From NCBI GenBank assembly GCA_017460885.1, contig JAFUAB010000008.1, positions 124,001 to 188,000 of the forward strand: DNA of 64,000 nt. The letters run 5' to 3'. The translations under genes and the position numbers were made by a program. The notes under the pieces are model-generated. The model had not been told where the DNA came from and did not search any database. It worked only from the letters and a program-made list of their open reading frames with translations. Below are positions 54,875-62,451 of the stretch, in pieces. Source of the stretch: Lachnospiraceae bacterium (GTDB lineage Bacteria; Bacillota; Clostridia; Lachnospirales; Lachnospiraceae). The stretch's first letter is position 1, and the number at the start of each line of letters is the position of its first letter.

Positions 54875-56064
54875 TTCGATAGAACTTCACTGTATATCCC
54901 AAGAGTTTTATCCAACGTATCCTTCGGCTTCATTTGCCGGATCCTTTCGAAGGCTTTTTCCCCGATAATATTCAGCTCTTCATCGGACATATTAATAATC
55001 CGGTCTGCCGTCTTAACCAGATCATCCGCACTGTCACGACCTATCAGAAAGCCGTTTACGCCGTCTGTAATCAATTGTTCAAACCCGGCTCCATTCGTCC
55101 CTATGACGGGCTTTTTCAAATACATTGCTTCAAGACAGGTATTTGGCATATTGTCAATCCTTGATGTGAGGATGACCATTTTAGCAGCCCTTATCACCGG
55201 ATACAGATCCTGTCTCGGCAAACTCCCAAGATAGATTATCCTGTCAGCATACTCCTTGGCATTTTCAGATATATATTCCATACATGTAATATACTGTCCG
55301 TCGGAAACTATACTTCGGTCCGGCCCGGAAAAAATATAGTAATATTCCTGATGGGTATCTAAAAGACGATAAATTGATTCACCAATAACCTGGATTCCTT
55401 TCATCCTGCTCAACTGTCCGAAAGTAAGAAAATATTTTTTATCTTTGATCAAGTTAAGATAATCGGATACGAAATCAGGATCATCGTCAAACTGGATATA
55501 TGGGGATTCAACGATATCTATCTTACGTCCGGTACGTGTCGAAATTATACCGGCAATTCGGGAAGACGGACCAAAAACCCGATCTGCCTTCTTTAGTGCT
55601 ATATCCTCCAGTTTATCCTGTACTGTTTCACATTTATATGCTTTATCAACGTCAAAGCCCTCTATATTACTGTTTCTCCACAATAGCGAGTCATTAGAGA
55701 TCCGAACGACCGAGGGAATTCCGGTTCTAAACAGACCTACGGCATTTGTATTGGGATATTGAACAATGTCAAAATGCTGTCCCGATCTGATCAGTTTCCG
55801 TAAGCGCCTGTTTAAATATCTGCTTTGATTTATAAGACTAAGCCATACTCGTCCCTTACCGATCAGCAACGGAGGAACACATACTCTTTCAACACGAATG
55901 CGATTTTTCCATTCAAAAGAATCATTAACATGTGACAATGTTATAATGGTGACGGAATGACCCGCATCTGCCAGAATGGAGGAAATATTAGCAAGATATG
56001 ATGCCAGGCCACCGCCTTTTACTTTTTCGGTTACAAACTCAAACGTAACGAAAACAATTTTCAC
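54871..56064 (-). CDS. GT4 family glycosyltransferase
   Basis: A 397-residue GT-B enzyme: KIVFVTFEFVTEKVKGGGLASYLANI at the N-terminus (landmark KIVFVTFEF ... GGGLASYL), FLTFGQLSRMKGIQVI and TSRIDNMPNTCLEAMYLKKPVIG in the C-terminal half. The start is GTG 56064 with GGAGAG six bases upstream. The first recombination site (56079-56103) lies 15 bases before the start codon, between it and two TATAAT hexamers, so its transcription may depend on the orientation of the adjacent segment. Confidence 0.9.
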   Translation of the reverse strand: MKIVFVTFEFVTEKVKGGGLASYLANISSILADAGHSVTIITLSHVNDSFEWKNRIRVERVCVPPLLIGKGRVWLSLINQSRYLNRRLRKLIRSGQHFDIVQYPNTNAVGLFRTGIPSVVRISNDSLLWRNSNIEGFDVDKAYKCETVQDKLEDIALKKADRVFGPSSRIAGIISTRTGRKIDIVESPYIQFDDDPDFVSDYLNLIKDKKYFLTFGQLSRMKGIQVIGESIYRLLDTHQEYYYIFSGPDRSIVSDGQYITCMEYISENAKEYADRIIYLGSLPRQDLYPVIRAAKMVILTSRIDNMPNTCLEAMYLKKPVIGTNGAGFEQLITDGVNGFLIGRDSADDLVKTADRIINMSDEELNIIGEKAFERIRQMKPKDTLDKTLGIYSEVLSK

Positions 56065-56078
56065 AGATCACTCTCCAA

Positions 56079-56103
56079 TTAACATTTTGCATAAAATGGT
56101 AAC
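56079..56103. other. Candidate recombination site, left (inverted partner of 56750-56774)
   Basis: The 25-bp sequence TTAACATTTT-GCAT-AAAATGGTAAC is nearly palindromic around an asymmetric GCAT core. Its reverse complement matches 56750-56774 at 24 of 25 positions, in opposite orientation. Two half-sites around a short core are the usual substrate of a tyrosine recombinase, and such a gene lies between the two copies. Confidence 0.72.
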
Positions 56104-56142
56104 TGTTCAGGACACATAAAACGCATCAACAAAAACACGACT

Positions 56143-56171
56143 ATTATACACGAAATATGATTATAATGCCA
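56143..56171 (-). promoter_or_regulatory. Promoter candidate inside the invertible segment, facing the GT4 gene
   Basis: On the minus strand a perfect TATAAT lies at 56143-56148 and another at 56160-56165. The first has only a weak -35 candidate (TGGCAT, 17 bases upstream), inside the 3' end of the recombinase gene. It would transcribe through the left recombination site into the GT4 and TupA-like genes. If the segment inverts, the same promoter would face the GT2 gene at 56788. Confidence 0.45.
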
Positions 56172-56730
56172 TCAATTCAAATACCCGGTCCTTTTCGTCC
56201 TGATCGATTCCTAAGTACCTGCGGGTGATCTCGTAGGATGAATGATTATAGATTTCCATGATCACAGCTATATTTGCACCTTTGCTCATTGCCTGATATC
56301 CAAAAGTTTTTCTGAGTGAGTGACAACTCACGTTTTCCAGTCCAATTTTCGTGGCAGCCTTTTTTATAATCTTATAAGCAGATACACGTGATAATGGGAC
56401 GTCATGGTTATCCTTTGGAGAAAAAACAAACTGGTTGGGCATGGGATTAATGATTTCCCTATATGTCATTAATGCCATGGCTGCCTGATGATTTATTCGC
56501 ATCTGGTTTTGTTTTTGCGTTTTTTTCTCGAAAATCCGCAAATGCGTTTTTGGAAGGTTGTGTGGATAATCATATACGTCGTTCCACTTAAGCCTCAATA
56601 AGTCGCTTATACGTAATGGGATATTTATTCCAACCACAAACAAGCAGTAATCCCTATAGTTCTGATTGATCAAAAGTTCCTTAAGCAGATAAATGTCATG
56701 TTCTTTTCTAATGGGTTCCGTAGTGCTCAT
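56161..56730 (-). CDS. Small tyrosine recombinase (FimB-sized), candidate invertase
   Basis: A 189-residue protein with the full catalytic set: Arg40 (PLRISDLLRL), a Lys near 69-73, His137 and Arg140 (HSLRKTFGY), His163 (NHSS) and Tyr172 (RRYLGI). It has no N-terminal SAM-like core-binding domain, so it is about as short as FimB/FimE, which invert promoter segments. GGAGG stands directly before ATG 56730; a longer frame to 56784 would run through the right recombination site. Two inverted, near-palindromic sites flank it. A consensus-like promoter for it lies outside the segment at 56806-56834. It probably inverts the segment that carries its own gene. Confidence 0.88.
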   Translation of the reverse strand: MSTTEPIRKEHDIYLLKELLINQNYRDYCLFVVGINIPLRISDLLRLKWNDVYDYPHNLPKTHLRIFEKKTQKQNQMRINHQAAMALMTYREIINPMPNQFVFSPKDNHDVPLSRVSAYKIIKKAATKIGLENVSCHSLRKTFGYQAMSKGANIAVIMEIYNHSSYEITRRYLGIDQDEKDRVFELMAL

Positions 56731-56746
56731 TTTAATCCTCCGTGCG

Positions 56747-56778
56747 ATGGTTAACATTTTATGCAAAATGTTAACCAT
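56747..56778. other. Candidate recombination site, right
   Basis: Two perfect 14-bp arms (ATGGTTAACATTTT and AAAATGTTAACCAT) surround an ATGC core. The inner 25 bp (56750-56774) match the left site in inverted orientation. The site lies 16 bases upstream of the recombinase start and reaches into the 5' region of the GT2 frame; the ATGC core holds the first in-frame ATG of that frame (56761). No T-run follows on either strand, so a terminator is unlikely. Confidence 0.75.
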
Positions 56779-56787
56779 TATCAATAC

Positions 56788-57720
56788 ATGCGAGAAGTAT
56801 CGGTCATTATAACAACATATAATCGCCCTGCCAAAACCCTTTGCCGTGCGGTTGCAAGCGTGGCTGCACAGACATATCCCGATATTAATCTGGCAATTGT
56901 CGATGATAATCCTGACAATGACAAATTATCGGATGACACGATACGGCTACTCAATGATACGTACGGTAAAAAAATACTATACTTATCGTATAAAGGCAGC
57001 AAAGGCGCTTGCTTCGCCAGAAACTACGGAGTGAAAAATACCATTGGAGATTATATATCCTTTTTAGATGATGATGACGAATGGCTGCCTGACAAAATAG
57101 CCGAACAGGTTGCCGTGATCGAAAGCAAAAACTGTGCTATGGTTACCTGTGATTCAAACCTCGTACAGTTTGATAATGACGGAAATCCATTTGAGGAAGA
57201 CTCATCATATACGGAGAGTGTCACAATAACCCGCGAGGATCTTTTCACTCAGGGCAATGTCATTGGCGGAGCCTCATTCCCTCTGATGCGAAGGGATTGC
57301 TTTATCAACGCCGGAGGATTTACCGAGGGTCTGAAAGCCTGTCAGGATTGGGACTTATGGATAAGGATGCTGGCCACGGGAACTGCAGTACGAATACCTA
57401 AAGCCCTGACAAAATATTACTGGACTCCAGGAGCAAACATCTCTATGAATTGGGATAGCAAGTTTGAGGGGATCTCATATATGATCAGGACTCATGCAGA
57501 TCTTGCTCCGAATAAAAAAGGATGGATTGCACAACAATATCTGTTTCTGGCTGATTTGGCTTTAACTCTCAAACGATATAATGACACTATACGATATTCA
57601 TCAAAAGCCATGTTAACATGGCCATCAGTAAAAGTCATAAAAAAATCATTCACCCAGGTTATTACTCTTTTGAAGTTATGTGTTTGGTACCAGATCAGAT
57701 ATCACCAAGCAGGTAAATGA
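56788..57720 (+). CDS. GT2 family glycosyltransferase, orphan on the plus strand
   Basis: A soluble GT-A enzyme of about 310 residues: EVSVIITTYNRPAKTLCRAV, ISFLDDDDEWLPDKI (the DXD region), ACQDWDLWIRMLATG. It is a normal, intact glycosyltransferase. ATG 56788 is chosen because it starts the conserved domain; ATG 56761 in the recombination-site core gives nine more residues. Neither has a Shine-Dalgarno sequence. No plus-strand promoter is evident in the present orientation, so the gene may be silent until the adjacent segment inverts. Its 5' part hides a strong minus-strand promoter. It ends exactly where the convergent nitroreductase gene ends. Confidence 0.85.
   Translation: MREVSVIITTYNRPAKTLCRAVASVAAQTYPDINLAIVDDNPDNDKLSDDTIRLLNDTYGKKILYLSYKGSKGACFARNYGVKNTIGDYISFLDDDDEWLPDKIAEQVAVIESKNCAMVTCDSNLVQFDNDGNPFEEDSSYTESVTITREDLFTQGNVIGGASFPLMRRDCFINAGGFTEGLKACQDWDLWIRMLATGTAVRIPKALTKYYWTPGANISMNWDSKFEGISYMIRTHADLAPNKKGWIAQQYLFLADLALTLKRYNDTIRYSSKAMLTWPSVKVIKKSFTQVITLLKLCVWYQIRYHQAGK
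56806..56834 (-). promoter_or_regulatory. Strong SigA-type promoter of the recombinase, inside the GT2 coding sequence
   Basis: On the minus strand TTGGCA (56829-56834), 17 bases, TATAAT (56806-56811): eleven of twelve consensus positions at optimal spacing. Transcription would begin near 56799, pass through the right recombination site and reach the recombinase GGAGG and ATG. It lies outside the invertible segment, so inversion would disconnect the recombinase from it. Confidence 0.75.
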
Positions 57721-58698
57721 TCAGACGTATCTGGTCAGCGGATTATGTCTTTCAGATTTCGTGGTCTGACAGGTTTCAGGATAATTGCCGATTCCTATAA
57801 AAAGGATCGGTATTTCAGACTCATTTATTTCTGCAATGCGTCTCACATTCTCTTCCTGTTCCGGAGTCAATGCGGCCGACAATGGACATGTCGCTATTCC
57901 ATGATAGCACAGGCTATCCAACAGGCGCATGGCGTACATTCCCCCATCCACATATGGCTGGAACACCTCCCTATCACAATTAAACGCCTGAAGTTCTGCC
58001 ACAACAAGGAGCAAAACGTCAATCTCACCGCCAAAACCGGCATTACCATTTTGGTAGTTCAGCATATCACTGATCTTGTTTTTATCCTGTATGACTATGG
58101 TTCCCCACCCCTGTCTATTACATGCCGAGGGCGTTTGCTGTGCCAAAGATAGCGCTCTGTTCAAGATATCCATGTCTACAGGTATGTCAGAAAAATGTCT
58201 GATGCTATGTCTGCCCATTACCAGACTTTCATAATTACATTCCTGTCCATCACTTATCGGAGCAAACTCAAGAACCCCGCCCTGCTGATTCGCTGTTCCG
58301 GGCAACGAATTAATTCGTTTTTCCAACTCGGTATCTTCAAGCCCATATTTTCTATTTTTTTCAACATACGTATATAGCGTACATAATGAGGTCTTATAGC
58401 AGAACGAATTCACGTCATACTTTTGAGAATATTCCTCCATGAGTCTGATAAGCGTATTTATGTTATCTCGACCAAATCCGGCTCTGTAATCGGTAAAAGC
58501 GAGGCCTTTCTCAATCGCATGATAATACTTGGTTATGATGGTTTCATACTGCATTTTAGAGTTGCATTTATCTACATGAAAAGCGTATTGAAAGAACCTT
58601 TTCTGATAAGCATGAAACATGTGTTTTTCCCTATCAATAAACCGGTCATAATATATGCGCTTAGCTTTGCCTTTAATCTTCCCGAAAATATTGCTCAT
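57721..58698 (-). CDS. Nitroreductase family flavoprotein
   Basis: A 325-residue protein; the last 190 residues form a nitroreductase domain (GRHSIRHFSDIPVD, TPSACNRQGWGTIVI, DGGMYAMRLLDSL, IGIGNYPE). The first 130 residues, alpha-helical and rich in Tyr/Lys (ITKYYHAIEKGL), are not part of the core domain but occur in members found in glycan loci. FMN-dependent reduction or oxidation of an unknown substrate is expected. It starts 3 bp after the pyruvyltransferase gene ends and probably forms one operon with it and the ABC transporter. Confidence 0.85.
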   Translation of the reverse strand: MSNIFGKIKGKAKRIYYDRFIDREKHMFHAYQKRFFQYAFHVDKCNSKMQYETIITKYYHAIEKGLAFTDYRAGFGRDNINTLIRLMEEYSQKYDVNSFCYKTSLCTLYTYVEKNRKYGLEDTELEKRINSLPGTANQQGGVLEFAPISDGQECNYESLVMGRHSIRHFSDIPVDMDILNRALSLAQQTPSACNRQGWGTIVIQDKNKISDMLNYQNGNAGFGGEIDVLLLVVAELQAFNCDREVFQPYVDGGMYAMRLLDSLCYHGIATCPLSAALTPEQEENVRRIAEINESEIPILFIGIGNYPETCQTTKSERHNPLTRYV

Positions 58699-58701
58699 TT
58701 G

Positions 58702-59898
58702 TCATTCCTTCAAAAAATCATAGCACGACTGTTCCTGGATTATCTTTATTCTTTCGCGGATAACCACTCTTTCACTCTCATAGTTTTTTCCCATTCTTTC
58801 CACAATACTCAACGCTCTGTCATTTTCTCTTATATCCGCGAGATAATCCTGCTGGCATACATCTTCAGCTACTCCCGAATATTTGTCAGACCACCCTAAT
58901 ATGATCGCGGGAGTATGTTCTTTATAGGCGTGAATAATGGAATGGTACCTTGATGCAATGATAAAATCCATTTTCCTGACAAACATCTCATAGTTAAAGG
59001 AAAACATCACGTGATCGATAAGCCTTACAGCATCATTATGTGCATACTTCTCCTTGATTTCATGACATATTGCCAAGTCTTCGCCTGCATGGGCAACAAG
59101 ATAGATGTCATATTGAACGCATAATCTGTCTATAACCTCTGAATAAAATCTCATAAGTCCGTCACGATCAACCCCACCCACATCAATTAGTCGGCCATTT
59201 GGAATTATAGCAACATTCCTGTCCCTGCCAAGCTCCACTGTTTCCTCATACTGCTTATAATTCTTAATGAGCAAGGGAGCTACAAAATCTTTTTCAAGCA
59301 AAACGGAGTCCGGCGTCCTAATGCATTCCACTCCCAATTTATGCAAGCACTCCATCCCGGACTTTTCCCTTGCATATATTCGTTTACACTTGCCAAATAC
59401 CTGTCTGGCTCGATTCGGAATATCATCTCCTTCAAATTCCATAGGGCCAAAAGACTGTGGCATCATGTAAGTACTTTTACTGAATTTTACCGCAATGGAG
59501 AGCCAGTCAAGCCAATTTCTGTTATGCTCATCGGACCATTTGGATCCAAAGGCATATCCGCTCACGTCAATACAGTAGTCAATGGACTTAAGAATAGTCA
59601 GCGTTCTTTTTATGCTATCCGGTCTGTTGGAATACCCGGGTAAAAAAGCCTTGATAACATCCTTTATGCAAACCCATCCGTATCCCTTCAGGCTTTTCCC
59701 TAAGAGCTTAAGAAACATCCAGTGCGGCACATGAACGTACGACAGCGGCACATTAAGTTCAAATGGTGGCTCCACAATACCCTTAAACATATATATATGA
59801 GCTTTCTCATCATTTGCATATATGTTTTTCATGGCCGTCAAAGTCATTGCTTCGGCACCCTTATTGTTAAATTCTCCACCTGTTATAAGGTAATTCAT
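58702..59898 (-). CDS. Polysaccharide pyruvyl transferase family protein
   Basis: A 398-residue protein: NYLITGGEFNNKGAEAM at the N-terminus, MMPQSFGPMEF, IYAREKSGMECL, VAHAGEDLAI, and the family-typical ASRYHSIIHAYKEHTPAIILGWSDKY near residue 330 (landmark SRYHSIIHAY). Members add pyruvate ketals from phosphoenolpyruvate to sugars, as CsaB does for S-layer anchoring polymers; some have other roles. The ATG overlaps the ABC transporter stop codon (TAATG). Confidence 0.87.
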   Translation of the reverse strand: MNYLITGGEFNNKGAEAMTLTAMKNIYANDEKAHIYMFKGIVEPPFELNVPLSYVHVPHWMFLKLLGKSLKGYGWVCIKDVIKAFLPGYSNRPDSIKRTLTILKSIDYCIDVSGYAFGSKWSDEHNRNWLDWLSIAVKFSKSTYMMPQSFGPMEFEGDDIPNRARQVFGKCKRIYAREKSGMECLHKLGVECIRTPDSVLLEKDFVAPLLIKNYKQYEETVELGRDRNVAIIPNGRLIDVGGVDRDGLMRFYSEVIDRLCVQYDIYLVAHAGEDLAICHEIKEKYAHNDAVRLIDHVMFSFNYEMFVRKMDFIIASRYHSIIHAYKEHTPAIILGWSDKYSGVAEDVCQQDYLADIRENDRALSIVERMGKNYESERVVIRERIKIIQEQSCYDFLKE

Positions 59899-61661
59899 TA
59901 TCTATCCCTTACAATCTGTTTGTTTTCCACCCTGAACACATGATCACAATTCTCTATAGTCGTAAGCCTGTGTGCAATTATTATCATGGTCTTCTGACCG
60001 TACAGATTGTTGATCGATTCCATGATCGAGGCTTCCGTATCATTGTCCAGTGCGGAAGTAGCCTCATCAAATATCAGAATCTCGGGATTGCGATATAATG
60101 CCCTGGCTATTCCTATCCTCTGTCTCTGTCCTCCCGAAAGCCTGACCCCTCGTTCACCTATGCGGGTATCAAGTCCCTTGGGAAGGGAATGCACAAATTC
60201 GTCCAATGATGCCTCCCGTAGCGCATCCCACACTTTATCGTCCGAATCCTGAGTTTCTTCTTCTCCAAATAATATGTTCTCCCGAATGCTGCCGTCCATC
60301 ATAAAGATCATCTGTGGAATGTAACCAACCTGACTAAGCCATCCATGCATATCTGACCTGATGTCAACTCCGTCGATCAAAATATCGCCGGACTGCGGTA
60401 CCAGCAATCCGAGGATAATATCAACCGCAGTAGTTTTGCCCGCTCCCGATTCGCCGATAATGCCGACTGACTCACCTTTACGGATCGTCATGTTAGCTTT
60501 CTTTAATACTGCATCAGAATCTGCCGAATACGCGAATTCTATATTCTTAAACTCTATTTGCTCCTTCATATGCGGCATAACAACATGCTCGCCTGCTATT
60601 TTTGTTTCACCCTCCGTTGTCAATCGGCCGCCCTTGCCGTCAATATCGTTGATGTTATCCATAAAGGTATTGAAATACGTCATCTGGAAGGAAATATTGG
60701 ACATAGTATATGAGATTCTGTTGGTAGAGGGAAGAATGCGTATTGCCGCCATCGCAACAACGGTCAGCGTAGGAACTATGACCTCAAAATCCGCACCGAA
60801 ATACAAAAAAACAGCTACTGCAATAAACATGCTGGCCATACTTACGGCCTCTATAAAATATCTTGGCATCATAGTCAGGATCTGACTTTTTCTCCGTGAT
60901 ACGTTTGCAAGCAGGCCGAAATGAGCATATTGCTTTTCGAAGAATTTCTCCTTTGAATTAACTTTAATCTCCTTTATGCCCTGAACTGACTGCAACAGCC
61001 ATTTATTCTTACCGGTTTCCGCTCTTTGAGCCGTCTTTCCGGCCTCGGTTTGTCTGGGTCTGACAAACAAATATATAGCTGCCACCAGGATAAACAGTAC
61101 ACCTGCTATGCATAACGTGATAACCGGTGAAACGATCAGAATAGTGGTTATCAGCATAAATGATACTATCAGTTCGGTAAACAGGTTAAGAAGATTGACG
61201 AGTACATCAAATGCTGCTTCAACGTCACCATGAACCAGTCTCATTATTTCTCCTGAAGTCGCTTTCAGGAAATACTGATACGGGCGGTTTATGATAGTGT
61301 GAAGAAGCCTTTGCTGCAACGCGAACTTATTATTATATACAAATCTGTATTGCACATTATATTCCAAAATCAAAAACAGATTTTTAAAAATATACATTGC
61401 AGCGATCAGCAGTGCCAGAAAAACCAAAAAAGTCCTGTCCGATTCTATTCCCAAAAACCTACAGGCCACTTTTACAAAAGGCTTTTCCATAACCTGCGAC
61501 GGATTTAACACCACCTGCATAAAAGGCAGGATGACAGTTACCGAAACAGTCTCCAGAAGACCTCCCACCAGCATAATGATTATCAGCTCTGCGATCCTTA
61601 TCTTCTGATGCTTTGACAGTATTTTATTGAATTTCTTGCAAACATCTATTATTAGTCGCAC
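59898..61661 (-). CDS. ABC exporter half-transporter (MsbA/PglK-like)
   Basis: A 587-residue protein. Residues 1-320 hold six membrane segments; the nucleotide-binding domain has Walker A GESGAGKTT, signature LSGGQRQRIGIARAL, Walker B ILIFDEATSALD and the switch His in IIAHRLTT. As a homodimer it could flip lipid-linked glycans as PglK does, or export another product. With Wzx at 30992 the window has two export routes. It begins the operon with the pyruvyltransferase and nitroreductase. Confidence 0.92.
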   Translation of the reverse strand: MRLIIDVCKKFNKILSKHQKIRIAELIIIMLVGGLLETVSVTVILPFMQVVLNPSQVMEKPFVKVACRFLGIESDRTFLVFLALLIAAMYIFKNLFLILEYNVQYRFVYNNKFALQQRLLHTIINRPYQYFLKATSGEIMRLVHGDVEAAFDVLVNLLNLFTELIVSFMLITTILIVSPVITLCIAGVLFILVAAIYLFVRPRQTEAGKTAQRAETGKNKWLLQSVQGIKEIKVNSKEKFFEKQYAHFGLLANVSRRKSQILTMMPRYFIEAVSMASMFIAVAVFLYFGADFEVIVPTLTVVAMAAIRILPSTNRISYTMSNISFQMTYFNTFMDNINDIDGKGGRLTTEGETKIAGEHVVMPHMKEQIEFKNIEFAYSADSDAVLKKANMTIRKGESVGIIGESGAGKTTAVDIILGLLVPQSGDILIDGVDIRSDMHGWLSQVGYIPQMIFMMDGSIRENILFGEEETQDSDDKVWDALREASLDEFVHSLPKGLDTRIGERGVRLSGGQRQRIGIARALYRNPEILIFDEATSALDNDTEASIMESINNLYGQKTMIIIAHRLTTIENCDHVFRVENKQIVRDR

Positions 61662-61706
61662 TATGTCATCCTATCCTACGAACTACTGTTATGCCCCGCT
61701 TTATCA

Positions 61707-62114
61707 TCAATCCTGATCCATATATCTGCCGGCAGCATCCCGGAGCCTTTCAAAAATCAGATAATATTCATTGATTATCAAACCGAAAGATTTCCCAGCG
61801 ATCGCTCCATCATAATCATGAGTCAGGGTATTTCTGAGTTCAAGCATATCCATCCATCTGTCATCATCTATGAGACCCACACTTGCCGCTGTTCTAAGTG
61901 TCTCTCTCGGAGAACCCGTGGCGAAATCATTGATTTTATGATACTTCACGATTATGTCTTTCATGACCTTCCACGATATATCAAAGGTCAGATTAAATTT
62001 CTGCACCGTACCGCTGACCACAAATTCGTCTGATCCATCTCTGTATTTTGCTTTTTCAAGACTGCGTAAGCTGTCGCAAAAGCTCGAATATCGATTAATA
62101 GATTTGGAGTCCAT
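61707..62114 (-). CDS. hepT: HEPN toxin of a HepT/MntA (type VII) toxin-antitoxin pair
   Basis: A 135-residue all-alpha protein of the HI0074 group. The RX4HXY motif of HepT is present in full: Arg94, His99, Tyr101 in ELRNTLTHDYDG. HepT acts as an RNase unless its Tyr is AMPylated by MntA. It overlaps the antitoxin gene by 20 bp with the antitoxin first, as usual for such pairs. It sits between a glycan ABC operon and a GT4 gene and has no metabolic link to them. Confidence 0.88.
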   Translation of the reverse strand: MDSKSINRYSSFCDSLRSLEKAKYRDGSDEFVVSGTVQKFNLTFDISWKVMKDIIVKYHKINDFATGSPRETLRTAASVGLIDDDRWMDMLELRNTLTHDYDGAIAGKSFGLIINEYYLIFERLRDAAGRYMDQD

Positions 62115-62367
62115 CCCTATCTATTGCCTCCTTCAGATGCTTATTAGTAATGGCATCGTAATCAAAAACGTCTATTTTTTTTAAGGTTCTGATACTACTC
62201 AGTCTCTCTCTCAATGCGCCCATATCCGTGCAGCCTTTAACGATTATATCTATATCGCTGGTATCGGTATAGGTTCCCGTCGCATACGATCCGAAAAGAT
62301 ATAACCCGGCCACTCCCTGATCACGACATATATGACTTATTTCCGTCATTATCTGATCAAATGTCAT
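62095..62367 (-). CDS. mntA: MNT nucleotidyltransferase antitoxin (MntA)
   Basis: About 90 residues from ATG 62367, or 110 from ATG 62427; neither has an ideal ribosome site (AGGTG lies 12 bases before the shorter start). The GSX10DXD motif is exact: Gly26-Ser27 and Asp38-Ile-Asp40, with a third acidic residue in KKIDVFDYD. MntA transfers AMP groups to the Tyr of HepT. The 20-bp overlap with hepT ties their translation together. Confidence 0.86.
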   Translation of the reverse strand: MTFDQIMTEISHICRDQGVAGLYLFGSYATGTYTDTSDIDIIVKGCTDMGALRERLSSIRTLKKIDVFDYDAITNKHLKEAIDRDGLQIY

Positions 62368-62451
62368 ATGAAATAATTGCACCTTTCCTATAATACTCGC
62401 GAATGTTCTTTCGACATTTGCGCTCATTTATCTGATAGAGAAAACTATTAT

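Noticed and set aside
56747-56778. Rho-independent terminator
   Set aside because: The palindrome has no T-run on either strand and its inner part is matched by an inverted copy 650 bp away on the other side of a recombinase gene.
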